Origin: an uncultured Eubacteriales bacterium
GTDB taxonomy: Bacteria > Bacillota > Clostridia > Christensenellales > Aristaeellaceae
Assembly (NCBI GenBank): GCA_900315675.1
Contig: OMZY01000002.1
Coordinates: 62,001-126,000 of the forward strand
Direction of reading: 5' to 3'
DNA: 64,000 nucleotides
Both the position numbers and the translations under genes were made by a program. Numbering within the stretch: position 1 is the stretch's first letter; the number at the start of each line of letters is the position of its first letter. The notes beneath the pieces are model-generated. The model did not search any database. It worked only from the letters and a program-made list of their open reading frames with translations, and had not been told where the DNA came from. Below are positions 54,227 through 63,675 of the stretch, piece after piece.

Positions 54227-54259
54227 AAAAACCGCGGCGGAGAAGCACTCCGCCGCGGT
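54227..54259 (-). terminator. Intrinsic terminator after the SH3-like protein gene
   Basis: ACCGCGGCGGAG/CTCCGCCGCGGT stem with a 5-base loop, then a T run on the minus strand, 27 bases beyond the stop at 54287. Confidence 0.85.
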
Positions 54260-54286
54260 TCATTATGTACATCCATCCGGATGGAT

Positions 54287-55330
54287 TCAGTCAAAGGTTT
54301 CCTCCGGCAGGTCATCCAGGGAAATGGTCGTATGATCAAACCGTTTCCACCCGGTCCACAGCACCCGGATCTCCCCGTGATAGGGAATCTCACACTTGAC
54401 CCACCAGATTTTGTTCCGTTTGTCCCAGGCCTTGGACAACACCTTAATCCACTGGTTCTTTACGCTGTAGGTGCCGCCGCCCTCATACTGGGTTCCGGGG
54501 CCGGTCCGGGTCGCCAGTTTGTCAACGGTCAGGCCCATCACCCCGTCCTTTTGGATTTCAGGCTTCGCGATCCCGGAAGTCCCGCTTCCGTTCACGATCG
54601 CCGCGGCACCCTCCCAGTCCAGCGTGAAGCCGTAGCGGCTGACGTCTTCTGTTGTGTAAGTGGAAAGCGTCATTGTCCTGCCGGCCCGCATTGTCCCGAG
54701 CGCCGCGGCATATTCACTGTAGCTGATCAGGCTGCCGTTGTGCCAGAACAGGTCGTTTGCCTCGTTGGAATTATCGTATTCCGCCCGCAGGTAATTCAGC
54801 AGCGTATACTGGCCGAACGCGTTCCGCGTCAGCTGCAGAACCCAGGGCCATTCATACTCATCATATTCCAGCACCAGCGTTCTGCCGTTCGCTGAAGACA
54901 GATAGATATCAAAATTCATCCCCGCGTCATCATATCCGATGCGCGTAATACCCGGCACATACAGAGCGCACCGGGTAGCCGTTCCGTCCGTGGAATAGAT
55001 ATACAGGTCGCCCCGCATCCCGTTCGCGTCTTCCATGAAGATCAGTTCCGGAATTCCGTCCCCGGTCATATCCGCCAGGGACACCGGCTTGCAGGGAACC
55101 TGCACCGTATAATCGTCAATGTAGTATTCAATTGTCCGGGCCTGGTAGGCATGAATCGCATTGGAATGGCTGTTCAGGATCTGCATATATGCCTGCCGCC
55201 ATGCGCCGGAGTAAATCTGCTGATCCGTGATCCGTCCGCCCGTTGCCACATAGCCGTCCGGCTCGGTCGCCTGCGCGGCTGCTGCGCACAGCATCAGCAG
55301 GAACAGGAATATGGAAAACACTCGCTTCAT
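54287..55330 (-). CDS. Secreted protein with C-terminal SH3-like domain
   Basis: 347 residues from MKRVFSIFLFLLMLCAAAAQA, a clear signal peptide; GGGAGG is 8 bases before this ATG. The middle has a VCBS/FG-GAP-like turn (LADMTGDGIPELIFMEDANG). The last 85 residues form a bacterial SH3-like module (LATRTGPGTQYEGGGTY...KVLSKAW...WWVKCEIPYHGEIRVLWTGW) typical of cell-wall-associated proteins. No catalytic motif seen. Confidence 0.78.
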   Translation of the reverse strand: MKRVFSIFLFLLMLCAAAAQATEPDGYVATGGRITDQQIYSGAWRQAYMQILNSHSNAIHAYQARTIEYYIDDYTVQVPCKPVSLADMTGDGIPELIFMEDANGMRGDLYIYSTDGTATRCALYVPGITRIGYDDAGMNFDIYLSSANGRTLVLEYDEYEWPWVLQLTRNAFGQYTLLNYLRAEYDNSNEANDLFWHNGSLISYSEYAAALGTMRAGRTMTLSTYTTEDVSRYGFTLDWEGAAAIVNGSGTSGIAKPEIQKDGVMGLTVDKLATRTGPGTQYEGGGTYSVKNQWIKVLSKAWDKRNKIWWVKCEIPYHGEIRVLWTGWKRFDHTTISLDDLPEETFD

Positions 55331-55463
55331 GTTCGTCACCTCCCGGGGTATGGTTGTTTTGTCAACTGCTTGCTCTGCCTGTCCTGGATATAATTATATA
55401 GTATCCGGCCTCTTTCTGGCAAATCAGGGCGGTTTTCCCGCCTGCAGCGCTGCTCCCGGAAGC

Positions 55464-55493
55464 AAAAATCCCGGATCCTGTTCAGGATCCGGG
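55464..55493 (-). terminator. Intrinsic terminator of the hexuronate operon
   Basis: CCCGGATCCTG/CAGGATCCGGG, an 11-bp stem with a very short loop, then TTTTT on the minus strand; 32 bases after the uxaC stop. Confidence 0.85.
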
Positions 55494-55524
55494 TCTTTGT
55501 GTCTGAAGGGTCTGAATTCGTCAG

Positions 55525-56940
55525 TTATGCATTCTTTTTCTCAAACGCGAAATACTTATTCGCGTTCCTGAAGCTGATATCCTTCACAATCTCCTTCAGG
55601 GTATTGAAATCTTCCGGATAGAAGCCTTCCTCCACCCATTCGCCCAGGACGCGGCACAGGATGCGGCGGAAATACTCATGCCGGGGATAGCTCAGGAAGC
55701 TGCGGCTGTCCGTCAGCATGCCCACAAAGCCGGCCAGGTAGCCAAGGGCAGCCAGGCTCTTCAGCTGCTCGGTCATTCCGTCAAAGTGATCATTGAACCA
55801 CCAGGCGGAACCGTGCTGGATTTTGCCTACCGCTTCATCATTCTGGAAGCAGCCCAGGATGGTATCGATCGCCGCGTTGTCATTGGTGTTCAGGCTGTAC
55901 AGGATCGTCTTGGGCAGCGCTCCCGCTTCCTCCAGCGCGCCGAGGAAAGCCGCGGTTTCCGTGCTGGGGGCGGTGTTGTCCACACAGTCGAAGCCTGTAT
56001 CCGGTCCCATAGCCCGGAAGGTCACAGGATTGTTATCCCTGCGGCAGCCGTAATGCAGCTGCATCACCCAGCCCCGTTCACGGTATTCCGCCGCCATAGC
56101 CATCATGAAGGCGCATTTGAACTTTGCTTCCGCCTCAGCGTCCGGCAGTTTTCCTTCCAGCCGGGCTTTGAAAATCTGTTCGATCTCCTGCTCGTCCGCG
56201 GGCGCGTACATCACATAGTTCAGTCCGTGGTCGCTCAGCTTGCAGCCGTGGGCCGCGAAGAAGTCCAGCCGTACATGCAGGGCTTTTTTCAGGTCGGCAA
56301 AGGAAGCGATTTTCACTCCCGCCGCCTTTTCCAGCTGCGCGATGTATTCCGGCCAGGTTGCCTTTTCCAGATTCATCGCTTTGTCCGGACGCCAGGCCGG
56401 CAGCACTGTTACCGGGAAACTCTTGTCCCCCGCCAGCTTTTCATGCCATTCCAGCGTATCCGCCGGATCATCCGTGGTGCAGATGGTATCCACGTTGCTC
56501 ATCATGATCAGGCCCCGGGCGGAATACCCTTCGCTCTGCAGCTTCGCGTTGGCCAGTTCCCATACTTCTCCGGCGGTTTCCTTGTTCAGGATTCCTTCAT
56601 AGCCGAAGAATCGGCGCAGCTCCAGATGGCTCCAGTGATACAGGGGATTGCCGACCGCCTTGCCAACAACCTCCGCGAACTTGTCAAACTTTTCCCGGTC
56701 GGAAGCGTCGCCGGTAATATACTTTTCCGGCACCCCGGCAGACCGCATCAGGCGCCACTTGTAGTGGTCCCCTCCCAGCCAGACCTGGGTAATGTTCTCA
56801 TACCGGATATCCTCCCAGATTTCCCGGGGATTCAGGTGGCAGTGATAGTCAATGATCGGCTGTCCTTCCGCCGCTTCATGATACAGCTTTTTCGCCGCTT
56901 CCGTATTCAGCAGAAAATCTTTGTCCAGGAACATTTTCAT
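55525..56940 (-). CDS. uxaC: Uronate isomerase
   Basis: Isomerises D-glucuronate to D-fructuronate and D-galacturonate to D-tagaturonate. 471 residues of the amidohydrolase-like barrel: DYHCHLNPREIWED (metal ligands), WWFNDHFDGMTEQLKSLA and MLTDSRSFLSYPRHEYFRRILC. Last gene of the uxu/uxa operon and the entry point for free hexuronates. Confidence 0.97.
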   Translation of the reverse strand: MKMFLDKDFLLNTEAAKKLYHEAAEGQPIIDYHCHLNPREIWEDIRYENITQVWLGGDHYKWRLMRSAGVPEKYITGDASDREKFDKFAEVVGKAVGNPLYHWSHLELRRFFGYEGILNKETAGEVWELANAKLQSEGYSARGLIMMSNVDTICTTDDPADTLEWHEKLAGDKSFPVTVLPAWRPDKAMNLEKATWPEYIAQLEKAAGVKIASFADLKKALHVRLDFFAAHGCKLSDHGLNYVMYAPADEQEIEQIFKARLEGKLPDAEAEAKFKCAFMMAMAAEYRERGWVMQLHYGCRRDNNPVTFRAMGPDTGFDCVDNTAPSTETAAFLGALEEAGALPKTILYSLNTNDNAAIDTILGCFQNDEAVGKIQHGSAWWFNDHFDGMTEQLKSLAALGYLAGFVGMLTDSRSFLSYPRHEYFRRILCRVLGEWVEEGFYPEDFNTLKEIVKDISFRNANKYFAFEKKNA

Positions 56941-56976
56941 TTACATTTCCTTCCTGCATAAGCGCACACAACATAT

Positions 56977-57009
56977 AATTGTTAATTATTCATTGTTAAT
57001 TGTTAATTA
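56977..57009 (-). repeat. Heptad tandem repeat A (AATTAAC-type) at the kdgK 3' end
   Basis: On the coding strand about 4.5 units of the form AATTAAC/AATGAAT run from the kdgK stop codon into the gap before uxaC. AT-rich island in GC-rich surroundings. One of four such arrays in this operon. Confidence 0.75.
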
Positions 57010-58104
57010 TCTCTTTACTCTCGCACTGCCGTTCTTCATGATGGATTCCACTTCTTCCCTGCTGGCCATGCTGGTATCGCCGGGAGTGGTCATTGCCAGC
57101 GCGCCGTGGGCTGCGCCGTAATTCACGGCCAGTTCAGGATCGCCAGTGGTCATCAGGCCGTAGACCAGTCCGGAAGCGAAGGAATCGCCGCCGCCGACCC
57201 GGTCCAGGATCTCCAGGTTGTCATAAGCCTTCGACATATAGACTTTGCCGTCCGCCCAGCAGATCGCCTTCCAGTCGTTCACCGTGGCGGTCTTCACTGT
57301 CCGCAGCGTGGTGGCGATGGCCTTGAAGTTGGGATACTGTTTGGCCGCCTCCGCGATCATCTTGTAATAGCCGTCCAGGTTCAGTTCCTTCAGGTTGGCG
57401 TCGTTTCCTTCGATTTCAAGACCCAGGCAGGCGGTGAAATCCTCCTCGTTGCCGATCATCACGTCCACGTATTTGGCAACTTCCCGGTTGACCTCGCGGG
57501 CTTTCTCCAGGCCGCCGATGGCGGACCACATGGAGGGCCGGTAATTCAGGTCATAGGAGACCAGCGTGCCGTATTTCTTCGCGGTCTTGCAGGCAGCGAT
57601 CACGGTCTCGCAGCTCTGTTCGGACAGAGCCGCGTAGATTCCGCCGGTATGCAGCCACCGGACGCCCAGCTTGCCGAAAATATAGTCGAAATCAAAGTCT
57701 TCCGGCGTAGCCTTGGAGATGGCGGTATTGGCGCGGTCAGAGCAGCCCACAGCGCCCCGGATGCCAAAGCCGCGTTCCGTGAAGTTGAGGCCGTTCCGGC
57801 AGATGCGGCCGATACCGTCCGTTTTTTTCCAGCAGATCAGGCTGGTATCCACGCCGCCCTGTTCAATCAGATCCTTCAGCAGCTTGCCGACTTCATTGTC
57901 CGCGAAAGCGGTCATCACGCCGGTCCTCAGTCCAAAGCACTTGTGCAGGCCCCGAACCACATTGTATTCGCCGCCGCCTTCCCATGCTTTGAATTCCCGT
58001 GCGGTACGGATCCGGCCTTCGCCGGGATCCAGGCGCAGCATGATTTCTCCCAGGGATACCGCGTCATAGCGGCACTCTTCAGCAGGTTTCAGATTAAGGT
58101 TCAT
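57007..58104 (-). CDS. kdgK: 2-keto-3-deoxygluconate kinase
   Basis: Phosphorylates KDG to KDPG. 365 residues of the PfkB/ribokinase family: EGGGEYNVVRGLHKCFG near the start and DRVGGGDSFASGLVYG with the catalytic aspartate. Starts just after the kdgA stop (6-base gap; AGGGGG serves as ribosome site). The stop codon is part of heptad repeat A. Confidence 0.94.
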   Translation of the reverse strand: MNLNLKPAEECRYDAVSLGEIMLRLDPGEGRIRTAREFKAWEGGGEYNVVRGLHKCFGLRTGVMTAFADNEVGKLLKDLIEQGGVDTSLICWKKTDGIGRICRNGLNFTERGFGIRGAVGCSDRANTAISKATPEDFDFDYIFGKLGVRWLHTGGIYAALSEQSCETVIAACKTAKKYGTLVSYDLNYRPSMWSAIGGLEKAREVNREVAKYVDVMIGNEEDFTACLGLEIEGNDANLKELNLDGYYKMIAEAAKQYPNFKAIATTLRTVKTATVNDWKAICWADGKVYMSKAYDNLEILDRVGGGDSFASGLVYGLMTTGDPELAVNYGAAHGALAMTTPGDTSMASREEVESIMKNGSARVKR

Positions 58105-58110
58105 GGTTTA

Positions 58111-58749
58111 TTACCCCCTGATTTCTTTCACAATTTGCGCGGCTTCCCGCACGAGCTTCTCAATTTCATCAAACTGGCCTTCCTTCACCAGTTTGCCGCT
58201 TACCATCCAGCTTCCGCCGCAGGCGACAATCCGGTTATAAGCCAGGTAATCCCGCACATTCGCGGCGTTGATGCCGCCGGTGGGCATGAAGTTCAGTCCC
58301 ACATAGGGTGCCGCCAGCGCCTTGATCATCTTCAGGCCGCCCGCCGGCTCCGCCGGGAAGAACTTCAGCACGTCCAGGTCAAACTGCAGCGCCGCCTCGA
58401 TTTCCGTCGGGGTGCATACGCCGGGAGTCATCGGAACGCCCTTTTTCAGCACATGCTCTGTCACTTTCGGGTTAAATCCGGGGCTGACAATAAACGTGGC
58501 ACCCGCGTCAATCGCGCGGTCCGCCTGTTCCGTGGTCAGCACCGTTCCCGCGCCGATGATCATTTCCGGGAAGGCTTTGGCCATTCTCCGGATGGATTCC
58601 TCGGCCGCCGCGGTCCGGAAGGTCACTTCCGCGCAGGGCAGTCCGCCCGCCATCAGCCGTTCGGCCAACGGCAGTGCGTCCTCCGCACTGTCCAGAACCA
58701 CCACCGGCACAATACCGATCTTCTGCAGTTTCTTCATCATTTCTGTCAT
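58111..58749 (-). CDS. kdgA: KDPG/KHG aldolase
   Basis: Splits 2-keto-3-deoxy-6-phosphogluconate to pyruvate and glyceraldehyde 3-phosphate. 212 residues, class I aldolase: CAEVTFRTAAAEESI, GAGTVLTTEQADRAIDAGA, SPGFNPKVTEHVL and the Schiff-base lysine in VLKFFPAEPAGG. GGGAGGAG precedes the ATG. Also known as eda. Confidence 0.96.
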   Translation of the reverse strand: MTEMMKKLQKIGIVPVVVLDSAEDALPLAERLMAGGLPCAEVTFRTAAAEESIRRMAKAFPEMIIGAGTVLTTEQADRAIDAGATFIVSPGFNPKVTEHVLKKGVPMTPGVCTPTEIEAALQFDLDVLKFFPAEPAGGLKMIKALAAPYVGLNFMPTGGINAANVRDYLAYNRIVACGGSWMVSGKLVKEGQFDEIEKLVREAAQIVKEIRG

Positions 58750-58818
58750 ATCCCCATTCTCCTCCCATTCCTGTTTAAACTGTTTCAGTTTCCGTTATAT
58801 CCGGTAAAATAGCTTTTT

Positions 58819-58852
58819 CAATTCTTCATTCTTCATTTTTCATTCTTCATTG
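58819..58852 (-). repeat. Heptad tandem repeat B (AATGAAG-type)
   Basis: On the coding strand AATGAAG AATGAAA AATGAAG AATGAAG, nearly five units, in the gap between uxaA and kdgA, directly after the hairpin at 58853. Confidence 0.8.
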
Positions 58853-58888
58853 CTTTGATTTGAAAATCTTCAGATTATCAAATCAAAG
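58853..58888 (-). other. Long AT-rich hairpin overlapping the uxaA stop codon
   Basis: Stem CTTTGATTTGA/TCAAATCAAAG continued by AATCT/AGATT, about 16 pairs around a two-base loop with one mismatch, including the uxaA stop. No T tail, so it is more likely an RNA-stability or processing element than a terminator. With repeat B it fills the 130-base gap. Confidence 0.6.
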
Positions 58889-60364
58889 CGTAATTCCCTT
58901 TTTAAAGATTGCCAGATCATGGAATCCGTTTTCCTCACCTTTGGTCTTTTCCCCGGAGGCTGTCCGGATCACCGTTTCCAGCAGTTCTTCTCCCAGTTCG
59001 TCCAGTGTCATACCTGCCAGCAGCCGTCCGGCGTCAAAATCGATCCAGTTCCGTTTCTTCTCAGCCAGCGGCGTGTTGGAAGCAATCTTCACCGTCGGTA
59101 CCGGACATCCGAAGGGAGTCCCCCTTCCCGTGGAAAACAGCACCATCTGCGCTCCGGAAACAGCCAGGGCAGTGGAAGCCACCAGGTCGTTTCCCGGTGC
59201 GGAAAGCAGGTTCAGCCCAGCGTTTTCCGCATGTTCCCCGTATGCCAGCACTCCCGTCACCGGAGAGCTGCCGCTCTTCTGGGTACAGCCCAGGGCTTTG
59301 TCCTCCAGGGTGGTGATGCCGCCGGCCTTGTTGCCGGGGGAAGGATTCTCATACACCGGCATATGATAGCTTTCAAAGTACGCCTTAAAGTCGTTGATCA
59401 GGCTCACGGTTTTCCGGAATAGTTCCTCGTTCCCGCACCGGTTCATCAGGATCGTCTCGGCGCCGAACATCTCCGGCACCTCCGTCAGGATCGTGGTTCC
59501 GCCCATGGCGGTCAGCCGGTCGCTGAATACGCCGATGGTCGGATTCGCCGTAATGCCGCTCAGTCCGTCCGATCCGCCGCACTTGAGACCCACGGTCAGC
59601 TGATCCGCCGGGCAGGGCACCCGTTTGTCTCCGCGCATACGCTCTGCCAGTTCCTCCAGCAGCGCCATTCCGGCTTCCTGTTCATCCTCGCATTCCTGGC
59701 AGACCAGGAACCGGACCCGGCTTGCGTCATAATCCCCCATATAGGGTTTAATCTGCTCGATTCCGCTGTTTTCACAGCCCAGCCCCAGCAGCAGCACCCC
59801 GCCCGCGTTGGGATGGGTAGCCAGTGCTGCCAGTGCTTTCCGGGTATTGTCCTGGTCGTCCCCCAGCTGGCTGCAGCCGTAGGGATGCGGAAAGGCATAC
59901 ACGCCTTCCACCGTGCCGCCGGCCAGCTTCTGCGCTTCCCGGGCCAGGGCTTTTGCCACGTCATTCACGCAGCCGACGGTAGGCAGAATCCACAGCTCAT
60001 TCCGGATGCCGGGTTTTCCCTTTTCCCGGGCATACCCCAGGAAAGTGACCGCCGGCATCTTCTCCTGCGCCGGCCGAGCGGGGTGCCATTCATATTCCTG
60101 TTCCCCTGCCAGCAGGGTGCGCAGGTTGTGTGTATGCACATGACTGCCCGCCGGAATATCTGCCGTCGCTTCTCCGATGGGATAACCGTATTTGATCACG
60201 GCCTCCCCTTTCCGGATTTCCCGCAGCGCCGCCTTATGGCCCATCGGCAGATCCTCCTTCAGGGTGATCTGCCCGGATCCGTAGGATACCGTTTCTCCGG
60301 CCTTCAGCGGTTTCAGCGCCACCGCCACCATATCCGCCGGATGAATGCGAACCATTTCGTTCAT
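58883..60364 (-). CDS. uxaA: Altronate dehydratase
   Basis: Dehydrates D-altronate to KDG. 493 residues from MNEMVRIHPADM; GGAGGAAGAC precedes this ATG, and the frame upstream is non-homologous. N-terminal SAF-like domain, then the large iron-dependent domain with PHPYGCSQLGDDQ, NAGGVLLLGLGCEN, GLKCGGSDGLSGITANP and MVLFSTGRGTPFGCPVPTVKIASN (split blocks). Length equals the E. coli enzyme. Confidence 0.96.
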   Translation of the reverse strand: MNEMVRIHPADMVAVALKPLKAGETVSYGSGQITLKEDLPMGHKAALREIRKGEAVIKYGYPIGEATADIPAGSHVHTHNLRTLLAGEQEYEWHPARPAQEKMPAVTFLGYAREKGKPGIRNELWILPTVGCVNDVAKALAREAQKLAGGTVEGVYAFPHPYGCSQLGDDQDNTRKALAALATHPNAGGVLLLGLGCENSGIEQIKPYMGDYDASRVRFLVCQECEDEQEAGMALLEELAERMRGDKRVPCPADQLTVGLKCGGSDGLSGITANPTIGVFSDRLTAMGGTTILTEVPEMFGAETILMNRCGNEELFRKTVSLINDFKAYFESYHMPVYENPSPGNKAGGITTLEDKALGCTQKSGSSPVTGVLAYGEHAENAGLNLLSAPGNDLVASTALAVSGAQMVLFSTGRGTPFGCPVPTVKIASNTPLAEKKRNWIDFDAGRLLAGMTLDELGEELLETVIRTASGEKTKGEENGFHDLAIFKKGITL

Positions 60365-60405
60365 GTCTTCCTCCATGCCAAATATCGCCATGAAACAGGA
60401 AGTAA

Positions 60406-60473
60406 CAATTCTGAATCCTTAATTCTGAATTCTGAATTTAATGATGCATTATGCATTGTACATTATGCATTTA
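60406..60473 (-). repeat. Heptad tandem repeat C (AATGCAT and AATTCAG types) at the uxaB 3' end
   Basis: Two adjacent arrays on the coding strand: AATGCAT/AATGTAC units starting at the uxaB stop codon, then AATTCAG-like units. It fills most of the gap before uxaA. Confidence 0.75.
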
Positions 60474-61961
60474 TTTCAGGCATTCACCGAATGCCCTCAA
60501 CGCGCCGTCTCCGCGGATGGTTTTCAGAATCCGGACCGTTTCCGCCTCAAAGCCGGGCACTTCAGTCAGATCCTGTCCCCACATATCGGTGTTGGTCATG
60601 ACCGCGTGCACCAGTTCCTCCGGAGCGTCATTCCGGTGACTGTAATAGAACTCCAGCACATACCGGTCATCGCTTACAGTATACTCATTTCCCTTCGGCC
60701 GGCGGCAGATCAGTCCCTGTTCTGTCAGGCGCTGCACATCGCTGGTATAGAACGCGATGTACGCAGCAAAGCTGGTGGTCAGGCAGGGAGGCAGCGTCCC
60801 TTTTTCCTTCACATAATCCAGGAAGGTGGGCATGTTCCGTGCCCGCCATTTGCTGGTACTGTTCAGGCTGATGCTCATCAGTTCATGGTTGACGAAAGGA
60901 TTGTTGAACCGGTCCTGCACTGCCCGGGCAAAATCCTCCAGGTCCTTTTTATCCAGCGGCAGGGTCGGAATCACTTCCTCATACAGCATCCGGTTCATGT
61001 ATCCGCGCACAGTATCATCGTGCATGCAGTCCCGGACAATGTCAAAACCCGCCAGGTATGCGCCGGGTACAAAGCCTGTATGGGCGCCGTTCAGGATGCG
61101 GACCTTTCTTTTCTTATAGGGCGTCACATCCGGCACCACAATCACAGGCACCCCGGCTTTTTTGAAGGGAAGACGGTCCTCCAGGTCCTGCGGTCCCTCA
61201 ATGACCCAGATACCGAAAACCTCGCCCACGTCGGACAGCGGATCCTCGTATCCGTTCTGCGCATTTAGCGCTTCCGCTTCCTTCGGATCCCGGATTCGTC
61301 CGGGCACAATCCGGTCCACCAGGGTGGAGCAGAAAACATTTTCCTCGTTTACCCAACGCCGGAAATCCTCACTCAGCTTCCAGTCATCAATATACTGGTT
61401 AACGCATTTCAGCAGTTCTTTGCCGTTGTTGTCGATCAGCTCGCAGCTGAGCATGATAATACCCGGCAGTCCCGCGGCAAACCGTTCATACAGTACCCGG
61501 GTCAGTTTGGCCGGGAAGGATACCGGCGGCACCTGGTCAAAACCGCTTTCCGTGTCATGGACAATACCGGCCTCAGTGGTGTTGGAAACGATAATCTCAA
61601 GGTCCTTGCTCCGGGCCAGCTCCAGCACCTTTTCCCAGTCCCCGTAGGGGTTGATGCACCGGCTGACTGCGGAAATCACCCGTTTCTGGTCAACCTTCTG
61701 CCCGTTTTCACTCCCGCGGAGATAAAGGGTATACAGGCCTTCCTGCTGGTTGATCAGCTCCGTCAGGCCCTGGGCAATAGGCTGAACCAGCACCACCTTG
61801 CCGTTGAAGATCCCTTCCTCGTTTGCGATATCAAAGAAATTGTCAACGAAAGCGCGAAGGAAATTCCCTTCGCCGAACTGCATGACCTTTTCCGGTGCCT
61901 TGGCCAGAATAAATCCCTTATATCCGGCTTCCTCCAGCACCCGATAATTCAACTGTGCCAT
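60471..61961 (-). CDS. uxaB: Tagaturonate reductase (altronate oxidoreductase)
   Basis: Reduces D-tagaturonate to D-altronate with NADH. 496 residues of the mannitol-dehydrogenase family: MQFGEGNFLRAFVDNFFD near the start, IVSNTTEAGIV, KVRILNGAHTGFVPGAYLAG with the catalytic lysine and N/H residues. No repeat separates it from uxuB (33-base gap). Confidence 0.94.
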   Translation of the reverse strand: MAQLNYRVLEEAGYKGFILAKAPEKVMQFGEGNFLRAFVDNFFDIANEEGIFNGKVVLVQPIAQGLTELINQQEGLYTLYLRGSENGQKVDQKRVISAVSRCINPYGDWEKVLELARSKDLEIIVSNTTEAGIVHDTESGFDQVPPVSFPAKLTRVLYERFAAGLPGIIMLSCELIDNNGKELLKCVNQYIDDWKLSEDFRRWVNEENVFCSTLVDRIVPGRIRDPKEAEALNAQNGYEDPLSDVGEVFGIWVIEGPQDLEDRLPFKKAGVPVIVVPDVTPYKKRKVRILNGAHTGFVPGAYLAGFDIVRDCMHDDTVRGYMNRMLYEEVIPTLPLDKKDLEDFARAVQDRFNNPFVNHELMSISLNSTSKWRARNMPTFLDYVKEKGTLPPCLTTSFAAYIAFYTSDVQRLTEQGLICRRPKGNEYTVSDDRYVLEFYYSHRNDAPEELVHAVMTNTDMWGQDLTEVPGFEAETVRILKTIRGDGALRAFGECLK

Positions 61962-61994
61962 TTCAGTATCCTCCTGTGCGGATCATTCAAGCTC

Positions 61995-63614
61995 TCAGTC
62001 GTTCAGGTATTTCTTCAATGTGCTGCGTACAGCGCCGGGGCCCTGGATCTCCTCCAGGAAATATCCGGTAATTCTTTCTCCCAGTGCGCAGCGGGTCAGA
62101 TCGCTGCCGAAGATCATGGGATTGGACAGGATCGGTTTCAGCTTGTCTCCGCAGGTTTCCGGCTTGCCCAGTTCGATTCCTGTCAGCATCGCGCGCAGTT
62201 CCTCCAGCAGCGGATCCCCGGACAGAGGCATGGCATTGCCCGCGTCGTCCACGCCCAGCAGATACCGGAACCATCCGGCAATGGCCAGGGGCAGAGCCAC
62301 CAGCTGATCCATGGAGCGATTGTCCGCCAGATAGCTCTTGATGGTTTCACCGAAGCGGATGCCCACCTTCTGGGAGGTATCCGTGGCAATGCGCTGCGGA
62401 GCGTCCGGCATGAAAGGATTGGGCAGCCGTTCCTCCACCACTTCGTCAATAAAGGCTTTGGGGCTCAGGATGCCGGGATCCGTCACCACCGGCAGTCCTT
62501 CCTGGTAACCCAGTCGGCGAATCAGGCGCACCAGATCCTCATCCTTCATCTCATCGCGGATCAGGGTATAACCCAGCAGGCAGCCGTAAACCGCCAGGGC
62601 AGTGTGCAGGGGGTTCAGGCAGGTTGTCACCTTCATCCGCTCCGTCTTGTTCACTGTCTCCCGGTCCGTAAAATACACACCGGCCTTTTCCAGCGGCGGA
62701 CGTCCGTTGGGGAACTTGTCCTCCACTACCAGGTACTGGGCTTTTTCAGCGTTTACGAAAGGTGCCACGAAAGTGCCCCGGGGCGTTTCCAGGGGAGCTA
62801 CCGCCTCGATGCCCGCTTCCTCCAGCATCCGCTGAACCTCAGGCGCGGGCCGGGGCGTAATCTTGTCGATCATGCTCCAGGGGAAGGAAACCTGGCTTTC
62901 ATCAGACAGCCACCGGACAAAATCCTTCGGCACAAAGCCCTCCACCTGCCAGGCGCGGGCAACCTCCAGGATACTGTTCTGCAGTTTTTCTCCGTTATGG
63001 CTGCAGTTGTCCATGCTCACCACGGCCAGCGGTGCCTTTCCGTTCTGGTAGCGGTGATACAGCAGCGCCGTTACAATGGTCATGGCATGACGGGGGTTTT
63101 CCGGTCCGTTCTTCAGGTCTTCTGCCACAACCTTCTGATAATTGCCGTCAATCTGCCGCAGGGCATAGCCCTTTTCGGTAATCGTAAAGCTGATCATCTG
63201 CAGGGAGGGAGCGGCAAAAGCCCGCAGCAGCCGGGCGTAATCCGCCTGTTCCGCAGGCTGCGCGACAACCGCTTCCGAAACAGACGCCACGATCTCCTTG
63301 TCGATGGTTGCGTCCGCATTCAGGGTCACGCTCAGCGTCAGGTTGTCATATCCGCCGTAAATCATCCGGATATTGTCCACGTCAAAGGTATCCGCCGCGA
63401 TGATTCCCCTGTCGGACAGGCCGGCGTCCAGCAGCCGCTGCTGAAGCACGGCGATAAAGGCACGGAAAATGTTTCCCGCGCCGAAGTGCACCCATAGAGG
63501 CGCTTCTTCCGTCTTCTCGCGCATGGCGCGTACGTCAAAAGCCGGCAGGCGGACGCCCGCCTTCTCCCATCCGGCACGATCCTTTAAATTCTCTAAACTC
63601 ACCCTCATATTCAT
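61995..63614 (-). CDS. uxuB: Fructuronate reductase (mannonate oxidoreductase)
   Basis: Reduces D-fructuronate to D-mannonate. 539 residues, same fold as UxaB but longer: VHFGAGNIFRAFIAVLQQ, SMDNCSHNGEKLQNS, and KVTTCLNPLHTALAVYGCLLGY with the catalytic lysine. Having both UxuB and UxaB shows that the glucuronate and galacturonate branches are both present. Confidence 0.94.
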   Translation of the reverse strand: MNMRVSLENLKDRAGWEKAGVRLPAFDVRAMREKTEEAPLWVHFGAGNIFRAFIAVLQQRLLDAGLSDRGIIAADTFDVDNIRMIYGGYDNLTLSVTLNADATIDKEIVASVSEAVVAQPAEQADYARLLRAFAAPSLQMISFTITEKGYALRQIDGNYQKVVAEDLKNGPENPRHAMTIVTALLYHRYQNGKAPLAVVSMDNCSHNGEKLQNSILEVARAWQVEGFVPKDFVRWLSDESQVSFPWSMIDKITPRPAPEVQRMLEEAGIEAVAPLETPRGTFVAPFVNAEKAQYLVVEDKFPNGRPPLEKAGVYFTDRETVNKTERMKVTTCLNPLHTALAVYGCLLGYTLIRDEMKDEDLVRLIRRLGYQEGLPVVTDPGILSPKAFIDEVVEERLPNPFMPDAPQRIATDTSQKVGIRFGETIKSYLADNRSMDQLVALPLAIAGWFRYLLGVDDAGNAMPLSGDPLLEELRAMLTGIELGKPETCGDKLKPILSNPMIFGSDLTRCALGERITGYFLEEIQGPGAVRSTLKKYLND

Positions 63615-63638
63615 TCCCCGTCTTTCCGCTTTCAGTTA

Positions 63639-63675
63639 CAATTCTTCATTCTTCATTTTTCATTTTTCATTCTTC
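63639..63675 (-). repeat. Heptad tandem repeat D (AATGAAG/AATGAAA type) at the uxuA 3' end
   Basis: About five AATGAAR units on the coding strand; the array includes the uxuA stop codon and encodes its last residues (KNEK). Confidence 0.8.
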
